Below, in pieces: positions 15,726 to 23,588 of a stretch of DNA of 41,119 bases. Within the stretch, counting starts at the first letter, position 1. Every line of letters starts with the position of its first letter. This DNA comes from JAAZNO01 sp012798275. GTDB lineage: Bacteria; Chloroflexota; Anaerolineae; B4-G1; SLSP01. The stretch lies in the NCBI GenBank assembly GCA_035347995.1, contig DAOPQD010000022.1, positions 1 through 41,119 of the forward strand, given 5' to 3'. A program made the position numbers and the translations under genes. The notes under the pieces were generated by a model. The model worked only from the letters and a program-made list of their open reading frames with translations. It was not told where the DNA came from and searched no databases.

Positions 15726-17540
15726 CTACGCCCCCGCCGCCTGATAGACGCCGTATCGCTGTTCCAGCGCCCGGCGGAACTGCCGCGTGTAGAGGTCGTA
15801 GTACGCCCCCCGCTTCTGAATCAGCTCGCGGTGCGTGCCCACCTCCACGATGCGCCCGTCCTGGATCACCAGAATCCGATCCGCGCTCTTGATGGTCGAA
15901 AGCCGGTGCGCGATGACCACGCTGGTGCGCCCCGCCATCACCGCCGCCATCCCCTGCTGGATGCGCGCCTCGGTCAGAGTGTCCACCGAGCTCGTCGCCT
16001 CATCCATGATCAGCACGTCCGGGTCCGCCAACACAGCCCGCGCCAGGCTGATGAGCTGCTTCTGTCCCACCGAGAGCAGCACGCCGCCCTCACCGACCTG
16101 TTCCTCGTACCCGTGCTCCATCTCTACGATGAAGTCGTGCGCGTGCGCGATCTTCGCCGCCGCCTCCACTTCCGCGTCAGTGGCCTCGAGTCGCCCGTAA
16201 CGGATGTTCTCCCGCAGCGTGCCGGAGAACAGGTGCGGCGTCTGCAACACCATGCCTACCCGCGACTGAATGCCCTGTTGCGTCAGCTCCGTGTAGTCCC
16301 GCCCGTCAATGAGAATCCGCCCGCTCGTCGGCTCGTAGAAGCGGCAGAGCAAGTTGACGATGGTGGACTTGCCGCCGCCCGTCGGTCCGACAATGGCCAG
16401 ATGCTCCCCCGACGCGATGTGCAGGTTGAAGTGCTCCAAGACCGGCTTGCCTTCTTCATACTGAAAACTCACGTCCTCGAAAACGATCCGGCCCCGAATG
16501 TTGCCCGGATCCACCGCATCCTCGCGGTCCACCACGTCCGGCTTCGAGTCAATGAGCGAGAACACCCGCTCCGCCGAAGCCACACTATGCTGCATCTCCG
16601 CATACACCCGCGCCAGGTCCTGCAACGGCCACATCATGAACGTCAGATACGAAAGGAACGCCTGGATCCCGCCGATGGTCATGCCGGCAGTGCGGACCTG
16701 AAAGCCGCCGTACCAGATGATCGCGCCGACGCCCAACGCGCCCACCAGCTGCACCAGAGGCAGGAACAGCGCGGACAGCCATGCCACGCGATACGCCGCC
16801 CGATACATGCTCGAGGTCTTTTCCCCGAATTCCACGAGATTCTGCTTCTCCCGGACCAGCGCCTTCACCACCCGCACGCCGGAGATATTCTCGTTGTACG
16901 CCCCCGTGATGATCGAGTTCAGCCGGCGCATCCAGCGGTATTCCGTGAGAATGCGCTTCTTGAAGTAAAAGGTGATCACCCCCATCACGGGCAGAATCAA
17001 CGCCACGATCAACGCCAGTCGCCAGTTGATGAGCACCATGAACACCATGGAAGTGATGATGTTCAACGCCGCCCAGGTCGTGTCCACGATGCCCCAGGTG
17101 ACCAGCTGCGCGATGCGTTCGGAATCGGAGGTCACCCGCGACATGATCCACCCCACCGGTGTCCGGTCAAAATACGAAAACGACAGCTCCTGCAGGTGAT
17201 TGAAGGCCTTGCGGCGGATGTCATATTGTACCCGCTCGCCCAGCACGCCCGCCAGGTAGATGAACCCGAACACCAGCCCCGCCTCCAGCAACGCCATCCC
17301 GCCGTACAGCACCAACAGGCGCAACAGATGGGATTCGTTCCCCGCCAGGATGCCCTCGTCAATGATGCGCTTGCTCAGGTAGGTGAAGTACGAATCCATC
17401 ACCGAGGTGCTGGCGATCATCACGATGAACCCTGCCACCCAGTACCAGTACGGCTTCACCTGTTCGAGAATCCGCACCAGCACTTTGCCATTGAACTGTG
17501 TAGTAAACTCTTGCTCTTGAAATTCATCGTAGTCAGACAT
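15726..17540 (-). CDS. ABC exporter half-transporter, subunit with intact catalytic glutamate
   Basis: A protein of 604 residues: six membrane helices (about 30-320), then an ATPase domain. Walker A GPTGGGKST is at 385-393, the Q-loop Gln at 433, Walker B VLIMDE at 509-514 with the catalytic Glu514, and the switch His at 545. The signature is LSVGQ (489-493) instead of LSGGQ. It pairs with the preceding gene, which has the opposite defect (Asp for the catalytic Glu). In heterodimeric exporters such as TM287/288 and BmrCD the degenerate ATP site is built from exactly such a pair, so these two very likely form one asymmetric multidrug-type exporter. It starts 42 bp after its partner. Confidence 0.9.
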   Translation of the reverse strand: MSDYDEFQEQEFTTQFNGKVLVRILEQVKPYWYWVAGFIVMIASTSVMDSYFTYLSKRIIDEGILAGNESHLLRLLVLYGGMALLEAGLVFGFIYLAGVLGERVQYDIRRKAFNHLQELSFSYFDRTPVGWIMSRVTSDSERIAQLVTWGIVDTTWAALNIITSMVFMVLINWRLALIVALILPVMGVITFYFKKRILTEYRWMRRLNSIITGAYNENISGVRVVKALVREKQNLVEFGEKTSSMYRAAYRVAWLSALFLPLVQLVGALGVGAIIWYGGFQVRTAGMTIGGIQAFLSYLTFMMWPLQDLARVYAEMQHSVASAERVFSLIDSKPDVVDREDAVDPGNIRGRIVFEDVSFQYEEGKPVLEHFNLHIASGEHLAIVGPTGGGKSTIVNLLCRFYEPTSGRILIDGRDYTELTQQGIQSRVGMVLQTPHLFSGTLRENIRYGRLEATDAEVEAAAKIAHAHDFIVEMEHGYEEQVGEGGVLLSVGQKQLISLARAVLADPDVLIMDEATSSVDTLTEARIQQGMAAVMAGRTSVVIAHRLSTIKSADRILVIQDGRIVEVGTHRELIQKRGAYYDLYTRQFRRALEQRYGVYQAAGA

Positions 17541-17582
17541 GGGTAGACTCCAGGTAAAAATCTTGTTAGGGCGCCTCGCGGC

Positions 17583-19505
17583 TCACGCCTGCGCCACTTC
17601 CCGCTCCACTTCTTCTTCGATCCGCGCCTGAATCTGGTAGATCTGGCGGTAGAGCCCTTCCTCCTTGAGGAGCTCCTCGTGCACGCCCTGCTGGACGATA
17701 CGCCCCCGATCGAGCACCAGAATCCAATCCGCCTGCATCACCGTCTGGATGCGGTGCGCGATGACAAACGTGGTCCGGTTCTCCATCAGCCGTTCCAGCG
17801 CCGCCTCGATCTGGATCTCCGTCTCAGTATCTACCGAAGAAGTCGCGTCGTCCAGCACCAGGATGCGCGGGTTCTTGAGCAGCGTCCGGGCGATTGCCAC
17901 GCGCTGCCGCTGTCCCCCCGAGAGGGTGACGCCCTTCTCCCCGACGAGCGTGTCATACCCCTGCGGGAAGGAGAGAATCACATCGTGGATGGCGGCCGCC
18001 TTCGCTGCCTCGATCACTTCTGCCTCCGTCACCTCGCGCCCCGCGCCATAGGCGATGTTGTCACGGATCGAGCGCGAGAACAGGAACGGCTCCTGCTCCA
18101 CAATGCCGATCTGCCGCCGCAACGTCGCCCGCGAGATCTCGGTGAGCTCCCGGCCATCGAGAATGATGTGTCCGTCCTGATAGTCGTAGAAGCGCAACAG
18201 CAAGTTGACGATGCTCGTCTTGCCCGAACCTGTTGACCCCAGCAGCGCGATCGTCTGTCCCGGCTTGACGTGGAACGAGATGTCGTGCAACACTTCCACC
18301 ATCCTGGACGCCTCCGACGGCCCCTTGCCGTCGCCCCCGCCAGGATCCTCTGCCTCCAGCAGCGTGGGCTGATAGGCAAAGCTGACGTGGTCGAAGAGCA
18401 CTTCCCCGCGCAGCCCACCCTCGTCCGGTAAGGCCAGCCCGCTCTCGATGTCCTCACGCTCCTCAGCGATGATGTCCGCCACACGCCCGAACGAGACCAG
18501 GCCCCGCGACACGTCCACGATCAGCCGGCCCAGGTTGCGGAGGGGCCAGATGACCCCACCCACCATCCCGATAATCGCCAGATACGTTCCCAGGGTGATC
18601 TCCCCCCGCGTCGCCATCATCGCCCCGGTGCCCATCACGATGAGCGTCTGCGCCCCGCAGAGGACATCGGAGAAAGGCCAGTAGAACGAGTTCATCGCCG
18701 TGAGCTTCTTCCCGCGCCGGTACTTCTCGGAATTCTGCTCTTCAAACTTGTCCATCTCATAGCGCTGGCGGGCGAACGCCTTCACTACCCGCACGCCCAT
18801 CAGATTCTCCTGGAGCGTGGTCGAAAGCTGCGCCTCCTGCTCCTGATACGCCTCATACGCCTTCGACACCCGTCCGAAGAACAAATACGAGACGAGGATG
18901 ACCACCGGCATCACCACAATCGAAAGCAAGCCCAGCGTGCGGTTTAGCCGCAGTATCATACTGAAGTTGATCACAAACAGCGCCACGATCCGGCCAATGC
19001 CGATGGCCTGATCGGCGTAGAAGCGCCGCACCGCGTCCACATCCGAAGTCGCCCGCGAGATCAGCTCGCCCGTCCTGGCGTGATCGTGATACGTGAACGA
19101 CAGCCGCTGAATGTGATCGTAGAGATAGTTGCGCAAGCGCAGCGTGATGCCTTCCGAAGTCCTGGCCGCCCAGATGCCCCGCAGGTAGGAGAACAGCCCT
19201 TCCGCCGCTGCCAGGCCCACAAAGCCGAGCGCCAGCCAGGGCAGCTGTTCCAGGTGCTGGCCCTGCGTCAGGACCTCGTCCACCACGTATTGCAGCAAGA
19301 AGAACGTCGCCGTGTGGGCGGTCGCGCCCAACGCCACGCTCACCAGCGCGCCCAGGTAGATCAGGCGGTAGCCCGTCATCATCCGCCAAAGCCCCACCGC
19401 GCGGTTGCCCGTCACCGTTTGCTTCAGATCAAAGGCCAGTGCTTGCATCGTTTGTGGTCCCCGTGTCTCACCCGTGAGATTGAATGGGAGTGTATTCTGC
19501 GCCAT
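17583..19505 (-). CDS. ABC exporter half-transporter, subunit with degenerate Walker B
   Basis: A protein of 640 residues: a membrane domain at about 45-325, then an ATPase domain with Walker A GSTGSGKTS (423-431), signature LSGGQ (528-532) and Walker B ILVLDD (548-553). Asp553 stands where the catalytic Glu is expected; His584 is kept. An acidic, Gly-rich insertion of ~20 residues (about 383-402) precedes the Walker A region. The start overlaps the stop of the acetyltransferase gene by one base (TAATG), so translation is coupled. It is predicted to form a heterodimer with the next gene and to export hydrophobic compounds; the substrate is unknown. Confidence 0.9.
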   Translation of the reverse strand: MAQNTLPFNLTGETRGPQTMQALAFDLKQTVTGNRAVGLWRMMTGYRLIYLGALVSVALGATAHTATFFLLQYVVDEVLTQGQHLEQLPWLALGFVGLAAAEGLFSYLRGIWAARTSEGITLRLRNYLYDHIQRLSFTYHDHARTGELISRATSDVDAVRRFYADQAIGIGRIVALFVINFSMILRLNRTLGLLSIVVMPVVILVSYLFFGRVSKAYEAYQEQEAQLSTTLQENLMGVRVVKAFARQRYEMDKFEEQNSEKYRRGKKLTAMNSFYWPFSDVLCGAQTLIVMGTGAMMATRGEITLGTYLAIIGMVGGVIWPLRNLGRLIVDVSRGLVSFGRVADIIAEEREDIESGLALPDEGGLRGEVLFDHVSFAYQPTLLEAEDPGGGDGKGPSEASRMVEVLHDISFHVKPGQTIALLGSTGSGKTSIVNLLLRFYDYQDGHIILDGRELTEISRATLRRQIGIVEQEPFLFSRSIRDNIAYGAGREVTEAEVIEAAKAAAIHDVILSFPQGYDTLVGEKGVTLSGGQRQRVAIARTLLKNPRILVLDDATSSVDTETEIQIEAALERLMENRTTFVIAHRIQTVMQADWILVLDRGRIVQQGVHEELLKEEGLYRQIYQIQARIEEEVEREVAQA

Positions 19506-20578
19506 TATCCTTCTTCCTTTCCGGGAGGCAACCCCGGCGTGCCTTCTCGCAACGACTTGCGATAGGTCACAGTTTCTCTGACCGTGACAAAGCCCAGGCT
19601 CTCATACAACTGCCGGGCGCCGTTGGGATTTTCCGCATCCACACCCAGCGCGGCTTCGGTCATCCCCTGCGCCTTGAGCACCTCAAAGCTGCGGGCGATC
19701 AACGCGCGCGCCAGACCCCGTCGGCGCCAGGGGCGACGGACGCAGATCGTCTCCGTGTAGCCTCGCAACCGTCCCTGAGCCGCATTCTCCTGGGCATCAA
19801 TGAAGTTCAACACCATCCCGGCGACCTGCTCACCTTCCCACGCCACCTGCCACAACTCCGGCGTGAAGATCGGCATCTCCTGCCACTCGCGCAGGTGCTT
19901 GAGATCCCATTCCTCGTCATTGTAGCCCCAATGATCCCGAAAAGCCTCCTGCGCCGCGTGCCAGATGGTCTCGATCTGCTCCGGTTGCACCGGTCGCACC
20001 TCAAGCCCCGACGGCAAGGGAACCTGAGGCAGGTCCTCCAGATTCGGGCGCACCATGGAATAGCCATGGCGCACCGGCTGATACCCTTCCGCCTGCAACA
20101 AGGCCGCCCAATCCTCCTCCGTCGTATTGGCCCAGCATTCGAACATCTGCACGGAAGCTTCGGCCTCGTGCGCAGCGGCGATCTCCCGCAGATGGCGCTC
20201 GTTGTAGCGCAACATCGCGCGTTGAATGCCGGTCTCGCGCCAGGCAGGGATCACCTGCGCGAAATGCATATAGGCCCGCGTCCCGTCATCGAACTGCAGC
20301 CACCACGCGCGCCCATAGCCGATCACTTGCCCGTCCACTTCCGCGAACAGCATGTCCCGGTAGGGATCGCAGTGGGTCAGATAGCGATACTGGCGGGCGA
20401 CGTCCTCCACCGATTCCACCCAATCGAGCGCATCCGCTTCCCGCGCCAGACGCAGCACCTCCACCATCGCCGGATAGTCACTCTCCCCGCGAAAGCCGCG
20501 GAAAGTCAGCCCCGCAATCGCCGGCGCTCCCGCTACGGCGATCGAAATCCCCTGTACCGTGCCTGTCTCCAACATCAT
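19505..20578 (-). CDS. tandem-GNAT acetyltransferase, N-terminal domain degenerate
   Basis: A protein of 357 residues made of two GNAT folds. The C-terminal half has the acetyl-CoA-binding pattern VRRPWRRRGLARAL (about 280-293) and the closing motif GARQLYESLGF. The N-terminal half keeps the fold's outline but its pyrophosphate loop (IPAWRETGI, about 110-118) lacks the Gly-x-Gly pattern. The two-domain layout resembles mycothiol synthase and various drug or peptide acetyltransferases. It shares its build with the preceding gene, which suggests a duplication. ATGATG at 20578 leaves two start choices after GAGGG. It lies inside the leader-controlled operon with the ABC exporter. Confidence 0.8.
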   Translation of the reverse strand: MMLETGTVQGISIAVAGAPAIAGLTFRGFRGESDYPAMVEVLRLAREADALDWVESVEDVARQYRYLTHCDPYRDMLFAEVDGQVIGYGRAWWLQFDDGTRAYMHFAQVIPAWRETGIQRAMLRYNERHLREIAAAHEAEASVQMFECWANTTEEDWAALLQAEGYQPVRHGYSMVRPNLEDLPQVPLPSGLEVRPVQPEQIETIWHAAQEAFRDHWGYNDEEWDLKHLREWQEMPIFTPELWQVAWEGEQVAGMVLNFIDAQENAAQGRLRGYTETICVRRPWRRRGLARALIARSFEVLKAQGMTEAALGVDAENPNGARQLYESLGFVTVRETVTYRKSLREGTPGLPPGKEEG

Positions 20579-20645
20579 TTCACCCTCGAATGAACTTGAA
20601 TTTCAACAAGAGCCCCTGCAGCGCCCTCGCCGCAAAAGACGCTCC

Positions 20646-21677
20646 TCACGCATCCAGATTCAACGTCGCCAGGCTTTCCCCTGGACGGAGTTCCTTCTCA
20701 TAGTTGACGTACTGCCGCACCATCCTCATGCCGGCCCGCTCGTAGAGACGGGTCGCGCCGGTGAGGCTCTGCGCGTCCACGCTCAGGCCGACCCGCTGCC
20801 GTCCCCGCCGCTGGAACTCGCGAAAACTGTGATGCAGCAACGCCAGTCCCAGCCCCTGATGCCGCCATGGACGTAGCACACCCAGCGTGCCCACCCATCC
20901 CATGTCCGGGTCCTCCGTGAGGTGACTGTGACACAACGACATGCCGGCAATCTGCCCATCCGCCGCCGCCACAAACCACAACGACGGATCAAACTCCGGG
21001 TCATCCATCCGGTGCTGCCACTGACGGAACTCCTCTTCCTCAGGGCGCTCCACATGACCCCAATGATCCTTGAACGCCGCGCCGACCGCTTGAATCAGTG
21101 CACGCTCCTCCATTCCCGGCACAAAGGGGCGAATCACGATCCCCTCCGGCAACACTGGCTCCGGGACGGGGCTCTCCAGCTCCATCGCCATCCGCAAGAA
21201 GTAGCGCGTCGGCGCGAAGCCCTGCGTTTCCAACAGCGCCCGCCCTCGCCGATCGGTAACGTGCGTCCCCTGCGCCAGCGTCACCTGCGCCCCTTCTGGC
21301 GCCAGCAAGAGCTGCTCGCGCGCCCGGGCCTCCGCCCACCGCAACAAAGAAGTCCCGAGTCCCCGTCCGCAATACTGCGGCTCCACCCGTCCCCAACAGT
21401 ACAGACGGACATACGGCGCGGTCGCCCACGACTCGATATAGCCCACGGGGCTTCCCTCAGGGGCAAAGACCACCCGGGTATCCTGTGCCAGGTCGAAGCC
21501 GGGAGATTGCCAGTCATGGCGCAGCTCCTCCACCTCGAATTCAGGGCGCCCAATTTCCTCCAACGAACAACGGCAAAGCAGCTCCGTGACGACGACCGCG
21601 TCGTCAAACGTCGCGGGGCGCACGCTAAAAGATGCCGGGATGTCCGAAAATGCCATGTCACGCTCGCTTGTTTTCAT
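20646..21677 (-). CDS. tandem-GNAT acetyltransferase, first gene of the exporter operon
   Basis: A protein of 343 residues with two GNAT domains that both keep the acetyl-CoA loop: QYCGRGLG (101-108) and RPWRHQGLG (269-277). It should transfer an acetyl group from acetyl-CoA to an unidentified amine. GGAGG lies six bases before the ATG at 21677. It directly follows two tandem terminator hairpins and a leader ORF, and is followed by a second tandem GNAT and the two ABC genes. This context points to an inducible response to an inhibitor that is acetylated and exported. Confidence 0.82.
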   Translation of the reverse strand: MKTSERDMAFSDIPASFSVRPATFDDAVVVTELLCRCSLEEIGRPEFEVEELRHDWQSPGFDLAQDTRVVFAPEGSPVGYIESWATAPYVRLYCWGRVEPQYCGRGLGTSLLRWAEARAREQLLLAPEGAQVTLAQGTHVTDRRGRALLETQGFAPTRYFLRMAMELESPVPEPVLPEGIVIRPFVPGMEERALIQAVGAAFKDHWGHVERPEEEEFRQWQHRMDDPEFDPSLWFVAAADGQIAGMSLCHSHLTEDPDMGWVGTLGVLRPWRHQGLGLALLHHSFREFQRRGRQRVGLSVDAQSLTGATRLYERAGMRMVRQYVNYEKELRPGESLATLNLDA

Positions 21678-21708
21678 GATGTGCCTCCGTCAACCGCTGG
21701 TATAGGAC

Positions 21709-21739
21709 AAAAAAGGCCGTGGAACGAGTCCCACGGCCT
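21709..21739 (-). terminator. attenuator hairpin 2 upstream of the acetyltransferase gene
   Basis: On the minus strand AGGCCGUGGGA pairs with UUCCACGGCCU (one G-U pair) around a CUCG loop and is followed by six U (21714-21709). This is a textbook intrinsic terminator placed 32 bp before the start of the operon's first gene. Confidence 0.88.
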
Positions 21740-21759
21740 CCAAGAGGGATGACGAGAAT

Positions 21760-21796
21760 AAAAAAGGCCGTGGGTTTCGCAGTGACCCACGGCCTT
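21760..21796 (-). terminator. attenuator hairpin 1 upstream of the acetyltransferase gene
   Basis: On the minus strand AAGGCCGUGGGU pairs with ACCCACGGCCUU around the 9-nt loop CACUGCGAA and ends in six U (21765-21760). Its arms are nearly identical to those of hairpin 2. Eight of the nine loop bases are complementary to a segment of the leader ORF (21832-21839). Confidence 0.88.
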
Positions 21797-21808
21797 ATGA
21801 CACTCACT

Positions 21809-21907
21809 TTATGTCAACCTGCCGAAAGGCGCACTGCGACAAGGTGAATCACCGACGTTCCCGAAAACGCGGTTCATCCAGGTCATGAGATAGATGATTT
21901 CCTTCAT
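21809..21907 (-). CDS. 32-residue leader peptide of the acetyltransferase/ABC operon
   Basis: ATG at 21907, TAA at 21811-21809. It starts MKEIIYLMTWMNRVFG and ends in SAPFGRLT. GAGGAG lies ten bases upstream and a consensus promoter ~40 bp upstream. The stop is 13 bp before the first terminator stem. The last third of the ORF contains bases able to pair with the 5' arm and loop of terminator 1. This is the layout of ribosome-mediated attenuators such as the BmrB leader before bmrCD in Bacillus subtilis. No run of a single amino-acid codon is present, so a stalled ribosome (antibiotic) is a more likely signal than amino-acid starvation. Confidence 0.75.
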   Translation of the reverse strand: MKEIIYLMTWMNRVFGNVGDSPCRSAPFGRLT

Positions 21908-21943
21908 CACAGTGCTGCTCCTCAATGGTCTCAAACATCAATG

Positions 21944-21971
21944 ATTATACGCCTGCCCGTGAAAATGTCAA
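21944..21971 (-). promoter_or_regulatory. consensus sigma70 promoter of the leader/acetyltransferase/ABC operon
   Basis: TTGACA (21971-21966) and TATAAT (21949-21944) on the minus strand, both perfect, with a 16-bp spacer. The expected RNA start is near 21937. Such a strong, apparently unregulated promoter followed by two terminators fits control by attenuation. Confidence 0.88.
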
Positions 21972-22112
21972 CCGACGAATGATAGCCACGAAGGAGCAGA
22001 CTTGCGTTCGCGGTCGTTTGGGCGAAAATAACCCCGGTGCGAACAAGCGCGGAAGTCAGGCTCGAGAGGGCCCTCCCATAGTGCCACACGCCACGCAGGA
22101 AAGGGAAACGCG

Positions 22113-22883
22113 ATGAAGATTGACCTCAACTGTGACCTGGGCGAGAGCTTCGGGCAGTATCGCCTCGGAGATGACGCCGCCATGCTCGAGATCGTCACCT
22201 CCGCCAACATCGCCTGCGGCCTGCACGCCGGCGATCCGCCGGTCATGCGCGAGACGGTCACGCTGGCCGCACGTCGCGGCGTCGCCATCGGCGCCCATCC
22301 GGGCTACCCCGATCTGCAGGGCTTCGGCAGACGCGCCATGCACCTGCAACCGGCCGAACTGGAAGCCTTCCTCATCTACCAGCTGGGGGCGCTCGCCGGC
22401 TTCACACAGGCGGCCGGCGCTCATCTGACGCATGTCAAACCCCACGGCGCGCTCTACAATCAAGCCGTCGCCGATCGCGAGATCGCCGCCGCCATCGCCC
22501 GCGCCGTCGCTAGCTTTGATCCGACACTCATCGTCGTCACGCTCCCCGAAGCGGCGCTGCGAGTCGCCGCGCGGGGAAACGGGTTGCGCGTCGCGCTGGA
22601 AGGCTTCGCCGACCGCGCCTATCTGGCAGACGGCACCCTCGCGCCGCGCCAACGCCCCGGCGCAGTGATCCACGACCCCGAGCTCGCGACAGCGCGCGCC
22701 GTCCGCATGATCACGCAGGGGGAAGTCGAAACTATTGAAGGTACCGTGATCCCCCTCCGCGTGAACACCCTCTGCGTTCACGGCGACACGCCCGGCGCAG
22801 CGACCCTCGCCGCGCAGCTGCGTCACGCCCTCGAGGCGGCCCAGCTCGTGCTCGCCCCCCTCAACGAGGTCCTGGAAGGGTGA
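22113..22883 (+). CDS. pxpA: 5-oxoprolinase subunit A (LamB/YcsF family)
   Basis: A protein of 256 residues, one of three subunits of the prokaryotic ATP-dependent 5-oxoprolinase that opens pyroglutamate to glutamate. Family marks are MKIDLNCDLGESFG at the start, the IACGLHAGDP segment, GAHPGYPDLQGFGRR and HVKPHGALYNQ. AGGAAAGGG precedes the ATG. Its stop overlaps the next start (GTGA), so the subunits are coupled. The 140 bp upstream hold only a weak promoter candidate (TTGCGT at 22002). Confidence 0.95.
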   Translation: MKIDLNCDLGESFGQYRLGDDAAMLEIVTSANIACGLHAGDPPVMRETVTLAARRGVAIGAHPGYPDLQGFGRRAMHLQPAELEAFLIYQLGALAGFTQAAGAHLTHVKPHGALYNQAVADREIAAAIARAVASFDPTLIVVTLPEAALRVAARGNGLRVALEGFADRAYLADGTLAPRQRPGAVIHDPELATARAVRMITQGEVETIEGTVIPLRVNTLCVHGDTPGAATLAAQLRHALEAAQLVLAPLNEVLEG

Positions 22884-23533
22884 CGTCGTATCCCCGCATC
22901 CTGCCCGTTGGCGATACCGCCTTCACCGTCGAGTTCGGCGCCGCCATTGAAGAGCGCCTCGTGGCGCAGGTGCAGGCCCTCGATGCCGAGCTGGCCGCCC
23001 ATCCCATCCCCGGCGTGCGCGAGACGACGCCCAGCTATCGCGCGTTGCTGGTCGTCTACGCGCCGCAACACAGTCCGGCCCTCACGGTTCGTGCCGCGTT
23101 GGAGCAAGCCCTCGCGCGCATGGGCAGCGCCGTCCTGCCTGAGAAGCGACGGCTCGAAATTCCCGTGCATTACGGCGGCAGCGACGGCCCCGACCTGGAA
23201 GAAGTCGCCCGAAGTCACGGTCTCACTCCGGCAGAGGTCATCGCCCGGCACACCGCGCCGACGTACCGCGTGGCGATGTTGGGATTCGCGCCCGGCTTCG
23301 CCTACCTGCTGGGCCTTGATCCCCGCCTGGCGACGCCTCGGCTGGCCACACCGCGCCCCCACGTTCCGGCAGGCAGCATCGGCATCGCCGGCGACCAGAC
23401 CGGCGTCTACGCGCTGGACACGCCCGGCGGTTGGCGCCTCATCGGACGCACGTCCCTGGCGCTGTTCGACCCGGCTCGCCCGGAACCTTTCACCCTTCAG
23501 GCGGGAGACGTCGTGCGCTTTGTGGAGGGGTGA
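22880..23533 (+). CDS. pxpB: 5-oxoprolinase subunit B
   Basis: A protein of 217 residues of the allophanate-hydrolase-subunit-1-like (KipI) family, the partner of PxpC. The segments YPRILPVGDTAFTVEFG, VHYGGSDGPDLEEVARSHGL, FAPGFAYLLGLDPRLATPRL and PAGSIGIAGDQTGVYALDTPGGW are diagnostic. GTG start at 22880 overlaps the pxpA stop; GGAAGG serves as SD. The stop sits in GGGGTGAGACTG, where a second GTGA overlap offers a start in the pxpC frame. Confidence 0.94.
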   Translation: MTSYPRILPVGDTAFTVEFGAAIEERLVAQVQALDAELAAHPIPGVRETTPSYRALLVVYAPQHSPALTVRAALEQALARMGSAVLPEKRRLEIPVHYGGSDGPDLEEVARSHGLTPAEVIARHTAPTYRVAMLGFAPGFAYLLGLDPRLATPRLATPRPHVPAGSIGIAGDQTGVYALDTPGGWRLIGRTSLALFDPARPEPFTLQAGDVVRFVEG

Positions 23534-23544
23534 GACTGAAAACG

Positions 23545-23588
23545 GATGATGGGAGAGGGGTAATGGGTGAGGGGATAATGAGGGGGAC
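23545..23588 (+). repeat. heptamer-type purine repeat at the pxpB-pxpC junction
   Basis: Units such as GGAGAGG, GGTAATG, GGTGAGG, GGATAATG and AGGGGG lie at the pxpC start region. They supply several GAGGGG-plus-ATG combinations in frame with pxpC. Related repeats lie at 27566-27592 and, in inverse form, at 34931-34957. Confidence 0.6.

Noticed and set aside
22002..22030. TTGCGT and AAAATA, 17 bp apart, as a promoter for pxpA.
   Set aside because: Both boxes match the consensus poorly, so it was not listed as a feature.
21925..22116. A 63-codon plus-strand ORF before pxpA.
   Set aside because: It starts inside the divergent leader region without an SD, has no family resemblance and overlaps the minus-strand promoter.
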